Source of the DNA: Allacma fusca
Taxonomy: Eukaryota; Arthropoda; Collembola; Symphypleona; Sminthuridae
DNA: 64,000 bases
Direction: 5' to 3'
Assembly (NCBI GenBank): GCA_947179485.1
Contig: OX359247.1
Location: forward strand, 51,929,131-51,993,130
Within the stretch, counting starts at the first letter, position 1. Each line of letters starts with the position of its first letter. A model generated the notes under the pieces. It was not told the DNA's origin. It ran no database searches and saw only the letters and a program-made list of their open reading frames with translations. A program made the translations under genes and the position numbers. Below are positions 27,001 through 37,760 of this stretch, piece after piece.

Positions 27001-28913
27001 TGTTCTACGGAGACTACTGCCCAGGATGTGCCCGAGCAGCAGCAACATGGCGAACTATAACGGAGGAACTGGTCCCAATTGGAGTGGATGTGGCGACACT
27101 TCATGCAGAGAGAGAGCGAGCAATCGCTCGTAGAATGGGTGTTTCCGGTGTCCCAGCGATAATTCTTCTCATCGACGGACTTCCTCACATCCTACGGGAA
27201 TCGGTAATAAGTGCTTCACGAGTGGTGGCCTTTGTTCGATCAAAACTGCCTGTCAATGAACTCCTTACATCGGTCAACGACGAAAATATACAGAGCTGGC
27301 TGGGTAATTGGCTGGATAACAGAGTCCGAGTACTCATTTTTACCGACACGTCCATCAATATCCGGCTGCGGTACCTCATTCTCGCTTTTCAATATAGAGA
27401 GCGGGCTAGTTTCGGAGTGACCAGTCAGGATTCTGAGTTGAAGAATAAATATGGGCTGAGCAAGGCTCAAGATAATATTCTGTTGTTCAAGGAATACTCA
27501 GTAAAGCCTGTGGCGACACTGAGTATGAGCGACATTCCTTACGGTTTGATGAAGGATCTGCTGGAAAATAATAAATTCCTGGTTCTACCTCGTTTAAGCT
27601 CCCAAGGTGTTCTTGAAACGATTTGCCCAGCTGAGCCAGCCAGCTTCCGTCGTCGTCTCTGCGTTGTTTTGATCACTCCAGATGACATGAGCAATGTGGT
27701 GGAGATTACTAGTTTGAGGTCGTTTGCTAACTCCTATGTGAATCCACGTGTTCGTTTTGCCTATGTTTTTAAGTATAAGCAGCAGGAGTTTGTACAATCA
27801 CTCAATGCACCAACGAGCAGCTCGAATTTGGTTATCATCTGGAGGCAGGACAAGAGCCGAATAAGCTATGAGTGGGTATCAAGTTGGGTGAACATTAATT
27901 CCAGTTCAGGACTCGATGCTGTTTTGGATAAGCTCTTGAATAACCAAGAGTCTAATTACCATGTGACGGAGGTGAAGGAACTGACAGACGAGCACTCTCA
28001 AGGATTCCTGACGAAGCTCTTTAAAAAGATTAATCTCACCATGACTTTCCTCAAGAGTCACCTAACAAAAGACAATGTGGTTCAGACGACCTCATTGATT
28101 GCTACTATTCTCTTCATTGTTGCTGGTGGATTTATAATGGCATACTTGGTTCGATTGGAGGAAGAATCAATTCTAGCAAAAGCTAATAATGTAAATCAAA
28201 CTACTCCCACGACTACCACTACCCCAGTAAATCATCACCGCCCGGATCCTGAAACGGTTCGTCGACGTTGTAGCAGCAATAATTCAACGGGAGGAGTTCC
28301 GGCTCACCAGGCGTCTGGACCAATGGATTTGAGAATACATGAATTAAGAGGAGAAACTTACAACGGACTAGTACGATTGATCAAGCCTGGCTGTCGGACG
28401 TTGGTGCTTCTGCTTGACACGGACAGTAAAGCAGCTCTCATGCCCAAGTTCCAGCGGTGTGTCTGGCCGTACAGAAAGAACAAATCGCTGCAGTTCTGTT
28501 TCATGCACGTGGATCGTGGAGCAGGGCTCAGTTGGTACAAACAGCTGCTGCTGCTTAGTTTATCAGAACAACGGAGTCTGAATATCAACCCGAGGAATTG
28601 TGTCGGCACAGTACTGTCTCTGAATGGACATCGAAAGTACTTTTGCGTGTTTCATGCCACACTACCCGGAATCTCGGCAAGGAAGAACGGATACAGGAAT
28701 GGCGGATTCTTAGGATTTGAAGACTCGGATGATTCCGATACTGCTCCCGATTTAGAGCGGGGTCCGAGAACTCTTCAATTGGAAAATCCTGGATCAGGGA
28801 TACTTTTCACGAATCACCTTCTAGATAATTTGTCGAACTGGCTGGACAGGCTGTTTGAAGGGTCCACCCATCGATATCATGTTAATTACTGGCCGGAATT
28901 CCCCTTTAAATAA
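24089..28913 (+). CDS. DNAJC16-like J-domain / thioredoxin-fold ER membrane protein, 3 exons
   Basis: Exons 24089-24231, 24463-24705 and 26948-28913 give 783 codons plus stop, almost the length of vertebrate DNAJC16. A signal peptide (MIFKFLLCFNLLFHLCIS) is followed by a J-domain at about residues 22-88. Its catalytic HPD loop is intact and split across the first intron (KEL/HPDKNKSPEAEEDF). The third exon starts a thioredoxin-like domain with a CPGC redox-type motif (LLLFYGDYCPGCARAA, about residues 142-157) and SGVPAIILL. A single membrane span lies at about 506-528 (SLIATILFIVAGGFIMAYL), followed by a Thr-rich linker and the C-terminal domain. Family members are ER-resident co-chaperones; vertebrate DNAJC16 regulates autophagosome size. 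Intron 2 (2.2 kb) is packed with transposon sequence. The second large region is a single long exon, unusual against the small exons of other genes here. Confidence 0.92.
25410..26083. mobile_element. pogo/Tigger-like MITE with TA target duplication
   Basis: Body 25412-26081 (670 bp). Termini CAGTAAAACTTGTCTATAGTG and CAGTAAAACTTGTATATAGTG are inverted and flanked by TA on both sides. CAGT starts, TA duplication and TATAGTGG subterminal words fit the pogo/Tigger branch of Tc1-mariner. No transposase frame, so it is non-autonomous. Several further copies of CACTATATA occur inside both ends. Confidence 0.75.
26268..26367. repeat. GCGATAT-rich arm, probable hAT-like remnant
   Basis: Dense iterations of GGCGATAT / CGATATATCG end in GCCATCACTA at 26367. 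This is the reverse of TAGTGATGGC, a plausible hAT terminus. No matching left terminus or 8-bp duplication was found, so it is a fragment. Confidence 0.45.
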
Positions 28914-30634
28914 TCTCAAATTTCATTGTATGTACTTACTAGCATTTTCACTTTTCAACGTGACTTTTGAACAACCTATTTCGTAGAGTAAGATATACTG
29001 TAGCCATGTTTGTCATTAATTCTACTCTATATATAATTAATAATCTACCAAATACATGTAATCTCGATTCGGTAATCCAAGTTATTTGCATGTGGGGTAT
29101 CAGGCTAACTCCTGGATTGCAGCAATTACAGTGTTCGAGAAATCACTCTCCAATTTTAAATGTCTAGTCTGATTATTGTCTCAACTTTGTCTGTAATTTA
29201 TTCACCTTATTGTTGTGTGATGACAACTAAAGAATCGTTCTTCTTGTGCAAGTATGGAAACAGTATTTAATATTTATCGTATTTATTATGAAAGAACCAA
29301 GGCGGTGCGCGATTACATTTATGTATGATAGTGTTTCTAATAGTCAATGTGAGCATGTAACAAAGTAACAATAGCATAATATAAAACCACTCCAGAGTAA
29401 AAAAAATAAACGCAAAGAAATAAACTAAGTATAATGTATTCTGGAGAAGTCAGAAGAAAACAGCCTCAGTTAATGTAGTTATAATATACTGTGTCTCGGT
29501 AGTAGTGCTCTCTCAAAGTGACATTAAACTTATTTGAACATTGAACTGAAGCATGGGTTTGTGCAAAAGTTATTCGTTGTATCAGCAATCATATGTTAAA
29601 AATATTGTTGCCTAAAAGCTTCTTCAAATCATATGGTGCGGATTCTACAGTAACATCCACAGCGATCTGCCATTTATCCTAAAATAACTTATGACAGTTA
29701 GTGTTAAAGGATAAGAGAGAAAGGGATTTGAACTACCAATTATTATTATTTTAAGTGTCAAAGCAAGTAAAATATTAGTTACTTAAGTATACTCCCATAA
29801 AGAGAATTACCTACGATTATATGTACGCAGGCCTGAAAACAGTTAATCCACTGTGTGTGAGTATTGTTATTATTATTAAGAATTTGGACCATGTATTTCA
29901 GAGAATTTTAAATAAGCCAAGAGACGATTTAATGATCGAATCACGTTTGTCAATGTGACTTCGTTAATGAATTCTTACGAAGCAATGTTCTTCGCGCTAA
30001 ATATCTATTGTAAATGTAAACATTTTGAGCTAATGATAAGTATTTAAAGCCGAAAATAAGTAAAACATAAACAAAAGGTAATATTGTGTCAACAAACAGG
30101 AAGAAACAAAATTATTTGTAAATGTAAACTTTCTTGTACAGAACAGCTGGGGTCGCTAAGAAATCTAAGTTACAAAGTTACATATTTATACAAGAGTATT
30201 GCAGGTGATGTCAAGTGATTGTAACTGAAGGTTAAGGGCGATGTTAATTATTTACTCTCTTGAACTTGCTATAATGAAAACGCTATGTCAATTGGGATTT
30301 TTCATTGCCTTGACTTTAAAGTTGTTAAGGGTTGGCATTGAGGTACTAGTTATTAACGCGAACAATTAGTAGTATTTGTGATAGGACAATGTCAATTCTC
30401 GAAACGTAACGGCTTGGAAAGTAAGAAACATGTGCAAGCATACAGCTGTGACAGGAGCTGTTATTCAGTTTCCAAAAATCATGTCACACTTGGTTGTTGT
30501 TAATTCCTTGAATGTAAAGAAACCTTTAATACTTGAATAAAGCTATCACAAAGAAGTTACATATTTCATGTGAAAGGATACATTCTGTTTATATTTTTGC
30601 CTTTCTGGTCGTAATCATTTGTACTCCTCTCTAT
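28914..30634. other. 3' flank of DNAJC16-like gene, intergenic
   Basis: AT-rich with no coding signal. AATAAA-type signals occur around 29405-29425 and could serve the upstream gene, giving a long 3' UTR, but none can be singled out. Confidence 0.4.
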
Positions 30635-31500
30635 CCCACATACGGGAGTAACTCATAAAATACTCGATTCCCTCAGTTTGTAACAAATTTCGATCGAGAT
30701 TTTTTTTAAATTTACTTCATTGACCTGGGTTAGTATCTCATGTGACGGGGTTCAAAAACGTGAAATAAATTCGGGGTTCTTCCAATGTGGGATGAATTTA
30801 AGAAATGAGGAGATTTTCTGATGTTGTCATTTTATCGTGGATGACTAGGTCGTGATCAAAGCACTGGGCTTGTAGCAAACTTCATCAGGATTAATTTTCA
30901 TTAAATATCAACGATCCATTTCAAAAGGGGTAATGGCGATCTAGAAACAGGGAAGGTCATGCATTATTTCAAAATGTTGTCATCAGAAACACAAGGTTTC
31001 GCTTTATTGAAAGCTCGCCTCAAGGATGTGATCCCAATTTTTTAGATGGGCTGTTGATATCTGATGAAAATGAATCCCAATTTTGCTATAAGCCCGATGA
31101 TTTGAAATATTCTTATCATTACCTAGTCTTCCATGAAAAAATGTCAACAGCATAAATTCCACCTCGTCCGCTTTTTGTTCAATTTGTCTCCTCATACATA
31201 ATTTCTCCAACCTTGCTCCGTCTCTTCCGGTCTTGTCCGCAATTCTCAACGTCGACACCTACCAAATAGTACACCAGAAAACCTCGTAAAAAATCGTACA
31301 ATCAAACGTTAAAATAATTTTCAGAGATTAAAAAGTGAAGAAATTAGCGTTTTATAAAACCCAAATTTACGTCACGTTTTTGAACCCTATGCCCTCAATA
31401 TAGACTCAGGTAAATGAAGTAAACTTTAAAAAATCTGGAAATAAATTTGCTACACACTGAGGGAATCAAATCTTTTATGAAAGTTACTCCAGTATGTGGG
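30635..31500. mobile_element. Terminal-inverted-repeat element, prototype of the dispersed repeat
   Basis: CCCACATACGGGAGTAACT at 30635 is mirrored by the complement of CCCACATACTGGAGTAACT ending at 31500. Similarity between the two ends continues inward for roughly 130 bp (GATTCCCTCAGT.TGTA, CTTCATT.ACCTG, GGGTTCAAAAACGTGA). The centre carries an 84-codon minus-strand frame without recognisable domain. Related single arms lie at 21175, 36545 and 51190. No target duplication is obvious. The family is unassigned; it is a non-autonomous DNA element. Confidence 0.6.
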
Positions 31501-31755
31501 CTGTGGGGGAGGGGCAAATGGTAAAAGTCGAAAGGTTCATAATTATAGCAGATTTATATAAAACATCTTCTATAAAAACTGCGTTTCGTCTAAAATATAA
31601 GCTGTCTTAATCGTGTAATACATATATCTAATAACGTAAGGTACTTAATTAGCTATTCATTCTGTTATGGTCTGACCATACATATTTTTCAAATATCATT
31701 TTACAACGCTGCGACAAGGTCAAGTCTTCAAACTGATTCAAGTTCTTTCCTGCTG

Positions 31756-32651
31756 CTACATGGTAGTAGTTTTCCGGGTTGTTTTAGCTAAAGTAATCCA
31801 CTTCTGGAAAGCATCAGTTCCTAGCTCCTGGACATCTTCTTTGCCTTCTTGAGTGACCAGAAGACCTTCTGGCGAGTTTTTTACCACAGTTATCCAAGGG
31901 AAGTTGATTACATTATATTGATTCCGAACGTTTCTGGAAAGCAATCAGAAGTATCATTGTAAGTAATTAGCACGTTCGTTCACGTAGATTTTTTTTTATT
32001 AAATTAATTTTATTATTTTAATTTTGATCAATTAATTTGATTCCTATAAACTTCCTTTAATCCCAACTACACAGACAAAATAAATAAAACTTTTTATGCC
32101 TCCGAGTGCTCTGACTGCTCCACGGGACAACCATCCAGTCCCCATGAAGTGTCTTGACGAAGTCCTGCGTATCTTTCTCAGCTTCATCCATGGGAACGAA
32201 AATTACTTGCAAGCGAGATCCAAACATTTGGCGGACATTCTGCGTACATTTAGGTTTTAGCCAACAAAAAAAAAATTAAATAATAGTTGGCTTTTTTAAA
32301 AGTCCCATTTTCACTGGAGCTTAAAATCATAGGTTGGCAAATTAATGAAAATGAGTTTTAAAAATTTAACTGATGATATGCATATCACGTCAAACTCATC
32401 CATACTAGCTAGACTACTCCATATTTTCAGATATCAACTTTCTTTCAACGAAATTTAAGGGTTTAAGGATTCTCACTCACCTTATGAAATTTCTGAAGGA
32501 AATGAACGAGGATCCTACTTGGTCTGTTCTGGTAAGCTCCGAAAAATATGGCAATCACCTCTGCCTTATCCAAGTCTTGTCGCATGTCCGCGTTAGCATC
32601 TTTATACTCCCTGTCAAAGAACTTTAAATTCACGTCTTTCCACCAAGCCAT
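31756..32651 (-). CDS. Nucleoredoxin-like thioredoxin-fold protein lacking CxxC
   Basis: Exons 32651-32481, 32239-32091 and 31933-31756 join to 165 codons plus stop. The best initiator is the ATG at 32651 (MAWWKDVNLKFF); the open frame upstream starts only with TTG. The order of elements matches the tryparedoxin/nucleoredoxin fold (thioredoxin_8): a strand AEVIAIFFGAY, the active-site helix, LQVIFVPMDEAEKD, HGDWMVVPW, YNVINFPWITVV with the cis-Pro kept, and EGLLVTQEGKEDV. Where the family has WCPPC the sequence is YQNRPSR, so both catalytic cysteines are gone and the protein cannot be a dithiol oxidoreductase by the usual mechanism. Closest architecture is NXNL1/2-like. A binding or chaperone role is possible but is inference. 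The donor after exon 2 (GTTTTA) is weak but is the only one that keeps phase. Confidence 0.78.
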
Positions 32652-33407
32652 ACTAATTTTGACCAAATTTGTTCTTAAATTTGTTTTTTTTTTTGCGAAT
32701 ATGCAAAACTCAACTCATGGGCACACAAATCAATAATCAATATTCTTTTTCAGTACTTCACCTTTATTATGGAAAGTGAATTTGCCTTTAAATATTTTGG
32801 GATGCGGAATACATGCGACTATATTATATGGCACAGATGACGGAAATAATTGTCACAATGATTAATTCTCCTTTTTTTTACACAATTAATTTGCAGAAGA
32901 AAGATGGTATAACGACATCAATCAATAATTTTTCTTGAACTTGGTATAAAATAAATATTTGATGAAACCACAAATAATGGATTTGTTGTTTGGTCAATCC
33001 TTAGTTCCGATACCTGTTGGAATAGCGATTATTTATTTCCTTATTTGTGGAGTTGGTATTGATATTCATAGATGCACCTGGGCATTTCCCATCTTATCGT
33101 TCCCTGTTTGATAGTAATAATATGCCAACATCTCTTGTTCTGGGAGGGGGATTATATGCTACCAGTATATGTATTTACCAGCCGTACGGACAACGTTTTA
33201 GCGAAAAAAAATTATTTATTAGGTTGAAAAGCAATGGATATATTTACAACCGGTTTGCATGTCTGCATTTTTGCTTGCTGCATGGGTGCGAGCGTAAGAA
33301 TGTAATCAATTATACAAACATGCACCAAATCCATATCCATATATACCAAAATGATACATATTTCCAAATACTTATATTTATATTTTAATGCTTAAAAGTT
33401 AATTATG
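32652..33407. other. Intergenic
   Basis: AT-rich spacer between two minus-strand genes. It should include the promoter of the nucleoredoxin-like gene and the 3' UTR of the NOL8-like gene. No ATG-anchored coding signal with domain content. Confidence 0.4.
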
Positions 33408-35610
33408 TCACTTTTTATTTTTGGCCCCAAGAGGGACAGCATTGCTTCCTTCAGGTTCATATTTCTGCCCACGCTTGGCCTTCATCCTTCTCTTCAATCG
33501 TTGAAGAGTTGCCATCCTTTTTTCAGACTTCCTCTTCGTGTTCTTAATCTTACCCTTGCAAATCAGTTTGAGTTCGTTCCTTTCTCCGTTGTTAAATCTG
33601 TACAACACGTCCTCCATCTTCTCTTCATTGTGAAGGAAAAAATTATCCAGCCCGGCAAAACGGTTGTCGTTCTTTTTGAAGAAAAACGAGTCTTTGTACA
33701 TTTGAATGAAACTAACATCATCTGTGGTTTTCAAAGGTTCGCCCTCGTCTTCACTGTCCGAAGAGTCATACTTAAATGGATTCTTAGATTGCCAAAAGGA
33801 GTTCTCATTTTTGCTTTTTTTCGCACTTGGTTCTACTATTTCATCTTCATCCGCCTCATTCCCTGTGTTTCCACTGGGGAAGGATTTAAGGAGACGGAAT
33901 CCTGTCGACTGCGAGTCCGACGTGAATAGTTCTTTTAAATTAGAAGCAACTTGATACGTGGCCTTCTCTTGAGTTTTAATCTCTCCAGATTGAACCTTGG
34001 TATCTGAACCTGCTATTACTTCTTCTTTGCCTCCATGTGCCATTTCAGGCTTTGATTTCTTCTTCCTAGAAACGGTTTGGTCGCCTGTATCGTTTTCCGG
34101 ATCATACCTTTGCACAATAACTGAATGATACCCCTTTGGTCTAAGTTTAGGGGCGACAGTAGTTCCGAGGATGTCACTTAGAATAGCAAAACTAGATTTC
34201 TTTTCCTCTTCCAATTCTTTCTCAGGCTCTGGTTCTTCTTCTTGAAATCTCTCGTCCAAAGTAAATCTCTGATCATACGATGCAAATTTCGAGCTCAGTT
34301 CCAAATTCTTTGCTCCTGTCTCGCCCTCAAACTGCGGCCGGATCTTAAAGGCTGCGGATGCATCTTCTTCAGGATCACTTCCTTCATCATCTTGGAATAG
34401 AGCAGAAGACAAGGATTTTTGATTAGATCCATGCTTATTTTGAAATGGCTCACTTACTGGGGGTAGTACATTAGCCAAACTCATTTTAACTATTCCTTTT
34501 TGGTTCATTCTCTCAGACAGCCGACTTTCAAGGGATTTCTGACGAACCTCATCGGAATTCTTTTTACGGAAATTTAAAGGCGATGGTTTCATGACCCAGC
34601 TCGGTTTTAATACCTCATTTGAGTCTCCACGTAATAAATTACTGGGCACACCTGGTTTCGCATTCACTACAGGTGTAGCTTTCTGCTTCACTCCGGCAAT
34701 AGTCAGAAGCTTCTCTTGCAAGCTGTCACAGCTGTTTAGGTTTATCTTGTTATATGCTTCTTCTTTCGGGGGCTCAGCTCCTGCTATTGCTAGGAATTTT
34801 TGCGAAATGCTATTATTATTAGTGACCGCAGCGTTGTCAGCAGGGCTGGAGTTACTTCTTGGTTCTGATAACTCTGGGTAGGAATTAATACCTCTGAAGG
34901 GAGGAAAGGGATGAGGTGCTTCATCATCAGAGTCGGAATCTTCTTGCGGTGCTGGTACTGTCTTCTTAGGTTTTTGCCTGATTGTTGTAATCTCAGGTTT
35001 TATTTCAGTATTTATACGGCCACGGTCAGAGTCGCTCTGGCCAGGTAAAGGTGGTAGCAGCTTTCTAACTCCATCGGACCTCTTGCTTTCTTCCTGCTCT
35101 CGCTTTAATCTATCCAAGAAACTTTCTTTAGCTGGTTGAACTTTAATTAGATTACCTTTCCACGTGGTATTATTCAGCAGGTCGATACCTAAAAAAACAT
35201 GACAGACATGAGTTTGACAAATCCAATATCATTATTCTTTATTATTATGAAAACAAAAATACTCAGCAAGCTAGAATTTCATAAAATTCCTTTTTAACAG
35301 CCCCAATCTTAATATTTCAACAAGTTAAATAATTTGTCGTCCCCTCATTACAAACCCATGATTTTTATAACAGGCTCAGAATTTTGTATTTAAAAAGCAG
35401 TAACTTCAGAAACATGAAAAAATACTTCAACTCACACTGTCTTAAATTTATTTCATCTTCAAAATTCAAGTTAATGAACGCAAACGTGGCTCCATTCTTC
35501 GTCCGAACATCCACACCATCAATGTGACCAAAACTTGAGAATTTTGAGGAGACTTCCGAACTTGTCACAGTCTCCGGGAGGTTCCCCACGAACAGCCTTT
35601 TCAGCAACAT
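33408..35610 (-). CDS. NOL8-like nucleolar RRM protein, 2 exons
   Basis: Exons 35610-35436 and 35188-33408 give 651 codons plus stop. The ATG at 35610 (MLLKRLFVGNLPE) is chosen because the in-frame codon upstream is GTG. An N-terminal RRM has RNP2 (LFVGNL) and RNP1-like (GATFAFIN) motifs. The intron falls inside the RRM after RQC. The second half of the RRM and its extension, NNTTWKGNLIKVQPAKESF followed by LDRLKRE, match the diagnostic KTKWKG...AKESFLHRL stretch of vertebrate NOL8. The remainder is long, acidic and low in complexity with Ser/Asp/Glu-rich stretches, as in NOL8 and Drosophila Viriato, and ends in a basic helix (RLKRRMKAKRGQKY). NOL8 proteins are nucleolar and needed for pre-rRNA processing and growth. 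At 651 residues it is much shorter than human NOL8 (about 1167). Confidence 0.85.
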
Positions 35611-37760
35611 TTCCACTCCTTAATTCAAATATTTATTATTATAGAAATATTTCAATTGGGAACAGTCAATCCAAGTATTGTCTATTCTTGATATTTATTA
35701 TTATCCACTTCGTACTAACCCTTTTGACACTATTAAATAACAATCACAAATTACTGTATAAATAAGGTACGAAATTATCTGTAAGAATTGTTTTTCTTGA
35801 TGCATCTACATTGTTAAGGTGCTTTTGAAGGGTTGGTGAAGTTAATATTAATTACGGATTTAAATATTTAACAGATTGCAGGTCGACGGATGATAGACCC
35901 TTGGATTAATTGGGTTCACAATTCACAATCACAATTCGCAATAATTCAATGCTTTCTCCCACGTGGAATTTTGAGCGGTACCGCGTTGAAATCAAGGAAG
36001 GATGCGGCAAGATCAGGATTAGTTCCTTGTTAGGGACCTTAACGTATACAGGGTGCCAGAAGCATTTACGGTCTAGTTATGTATATTTTGGTGAGGTCGT
36101 AAAAATGTTAGTGTCTCAACATAAGAGTTGTCCCTCATGATAAATTACCTTAATAAATAAATTGTATTGTCAATTTCGGGCGGATAACATATAAGATTTT
36201 ATTTAAAATTGGCAAACAATTCCAAGAGCTAGAACTGTTTGATTTTGATGATAGTTTGAGGGTAATTAATTTTGCAGCTAAATAGGCTAAAATATCTGGG
36301 GAAACGTTTCCAAGCGTAACCACAATTTCAATGTCAAATATTTCCGGACCAGATGATAATATCATACCATTCTGAAATATCTCTATCAATCCTCAAAAGT
36401 ATCTTTTTTATAAAAGGGGAACTGACAGTATGGATCAAAATGACGTTAAATAAACTAAACTTTTATAATTAATTAAGTACTTGAAGTAATTCCTTATAAA
36501 TAACTATGATAATATTTAATACATATAAATATGTAGCATATAAGGGAAGTGACTCATAAAATATTTGACTCACTCAGTTTGTATTAAATTTAATTCCAGA
36601 ATTTCTCAAATTTATTTCATTTCATTGGGTCAATATTTAAAGTCACGGGGTTCAAAAATGTGGTACAAAGTCGGAGTTTTTTTTTAAGAATATCAGTTTC
36701 TTCATGTTTTAATTCTCACAAAATTTTCTTCGGGAAATGTTTTGCGCCTCGATTGTAAGAAATTTTAAGGAGCTATTTGATAGGTTTCGACTTTGAGAAT
36801 TTAAAGGTTTCTAAACTTTTAGAGCAATTTTATTTGAAAACAGCTATCACTCACAATCAGACTTAACAAAATGCGTTGTAACCATTTCGGAGCTACATCC
36901 TTTGATGCAATTAGTAAAATTATTAGTAGTATAATCTTAAGGTTTAAACAATGAGTACGGCGCTTTTCATTGTGGCCGCCTTTAATTTCCTTTCGTTGCG
37001 TTGTTAAATTGCTATTGCTATATAATTTCGACTGACAAACTTAATGTGAATTTAAGATTTAATTTTAATAAGATGAATAATGATAACACAGAAAAACCAA
37101 ATGTATTCGCAGCTTATTTCAAGAGTAACCATAGTAACACAGTAGATATAGTTTAATAAAAAAAATACACACAAATGCTTACTATCTTGTATTAAAAACA
37201 TTATTATTGTTCTACCTAAGTACTTGAATACTCATACCAAAATGTACAAGCACATTACAAATACATGCTGTTTGATGAATATTATTAGTTTACTGCAATA
37301 AATGCTTTCCTAGAATTAATTACTACCATGGATAAAGAGTAGTTTAATCTCACAAGTACTAATATTAAATAGCATTGTATCGAAAAGATAATCTTGAATA
37401 ATAATTTAATGTTGAATAGGAAGACAATGCTACATAAGTTATATGTACATCCGACTAATTACAGCCAACATTTTATTTTTATAGGAAACTTTCTACACTG
37501 TGAAAATGACACGAACAGTAATCTAAAATAATTATTGCTGCGATTTTTGAGAATCATATAAAAATATTCTTTACGCAATTTTTTAAGTCGTTTTTTAGGT
37601 AAGAAAATCTCAATTGAAATAAAATACCTAACAAATCTAACCTTAAAAACAAAACCAAACCTGTTACGAGATTCAAGTTATCAGAATGATGCACTCCACA
37701 TCCACGATATCATTTATTAATTTCAGAGATCTTCTTCAAGTTTCAGACATTCCAGAATTT
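35611..37760. other. Intergenic between NOL8-like and Kelch genes
   Basis: AT-rich. The first few hundred bases hold the NOL8-like promoter. 36545-36790 is a copy of the dispersed repeat. The remainder down to 37760 is the presumed 3' UTR and spacer of the Kelch gene. No coding signal. Confidence 0.45.
36545..36790 (+). repeat. Copy of the dispersed GGGAGTAACTCATAAAATA repeat
   Basis: Shares ordered words with the arms of the 30635-31500 element: AAGTGACTCATAAAATATTT, CTCACTCAGTTTGTA, GGGTTCAAAAATGTG. Single-armed copy, ends undefined. Confidence 0.6.
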
